DNA of 16,381 nucleotides, from NCBI GenBank assembly GCA_023416575.1, contig JAEZHL010000077.1, positions 1 to 16,381 on the forward strand. Direction: 5' to 3'. This DNA is from Pseudomonadota bacterium. Its GTDB lineage: Bacteria > Pseudomonadota > Alphaproteobacteria > Rhizobiales > Hyphomicrobiaceae. Position 1 is the stretch's first letter. Each line of letters begins with the position of its first letter. The notes under the pieces are model-generated. The model saw only the letters and a list, made by a program, of their open reading frames with translations. It was not told the origin of the DNA and did not search any database. Below are positions 16,175 through 16,381 of the stretch, piece after piece. Both the position numbers and the translations under genes were made by a program.

Positions 16175-16381
16175 TCACCCTCGCGGGCGCTGGGTGCGCG
16201 CGCGGTGCACCGTCTTCTCCCAAAGGTGGTGTGGCGCGGTCGCGAGCTGCCATACGGCGCGGTAGGCTGCGATCGATATCAGGAACCAGTAGATCGGCAT
16301 GAGGGGCGCACCGAGCGCGAGCCAAGCGCGCTTTCGGCGCCAAGCGGCGATGATGGCTGCGATAACTGATGTGCTGAAGGC
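16175..16381 (-). CDS. C-terminal end of a probable family 2 glycosyltransferase (runs off the window)
   Basis: Reading the minus strand from the window edge gives 68 residues in an open frame to a TGA at 16177-16175. The part contains a basic stretch (AAWRRKRAW), a hydrophobic segment (LALGAPLMPIYWFLISIAAYRAVWQL) and an HHLWEKTVH tail. The PxYWxLxSxAAxRAxWQL...WEKT pattern is what I know as the C-terminal end of membrane-bound processive family 2 glycosyltransferases, after the last transmembrane helix. The start and catalytic domain are outside the window, so the call rests on this tail alone. It is followed by glpK on the same strand 67 bases on, with no clear terminator between. Confidence 0.7.
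   Translation of the reverse strand, partial: AFSTSVIAAIIAAWRRKRAWLALGAPLMPIYWFLISIAAYRAVWQLATAPHHLWEKTVHRARTQRPRG

Overview
The window is a high-GC stretch of bacterial chromosome, most likely from an alphaproteobacterium of the order Hyphomicrobiales (Rhizobiales). This rests on the style of the proteins, the tight gene packing, the GTG starts and the overlapping stop/start codons. No taxonomic marker is present, so the placement is inference. I see no insertion sequence, phage gene, CRISPR array or replication origin. The longest stretch without a gene is about 265 bases (6143-6406).

Left part (1-4264): a two-component system in convergent orientation. On the plus strand is a NarL/LuxR-type response regulator broken by a one-base frameshift near position 282. 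On the minus strand is a very large hybrid sensor kinase whose N-terminal half is a sodium/solute symporter (SLC5 type), followed by STAC, PAS, HisKA, HATPase and receiver domains. The pair matches the layout of the CrbS/CrbR and MxtR/ErdR systems that control acetate use in other proteobacteria.

Middle left (4265-6406): mscL, encoding the large-conductance mechanosensitive channel, has a strong hairpin-forming inverted repeat just before its ribosome binding site. It converges with an unassigned radical SAM enzyme whose C-terminal third is rich in cysteine. A tRNA-Gly(CCC) gene with encoded CCA follows, then a short gene-free region.

Centre (6407-12541): what looks like one catabolic locus. 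On the minus strand an operon runs permease, ATPase, Tat-exported substrate-binding protein (NitT/TauT/SsuA type), GMC-family FAD oxidoreductase. Divergent from it, a GntR/HutC-type repressor gene overlaps by a GTGA junction a mandelate-racemase-subgroup enolase-superfamily enzyme. The divergent gap of 78 bases holds an inverted repeat that may be the repressor's operator. A plausible reading is that an organic acid or sugar-acid-like compound is imported, oxidised at an alcohol by the GMC enzyme and dehydrated or epimerised by the enolase-superfamily enzyme, with GntR sensing a ligand. The substrate cannot be read from the sequence.

Right part (12560-16381): three minus-strand genes. They are a polytopic family-39-type (ArnT/PMT-like) glycosyltransferase with an altered catalytic motif, an intact glycerol kinase (glpK), and the C-terminal end of a gene whose product looks like a family 2 glycosyltransferase and which runs off the window.
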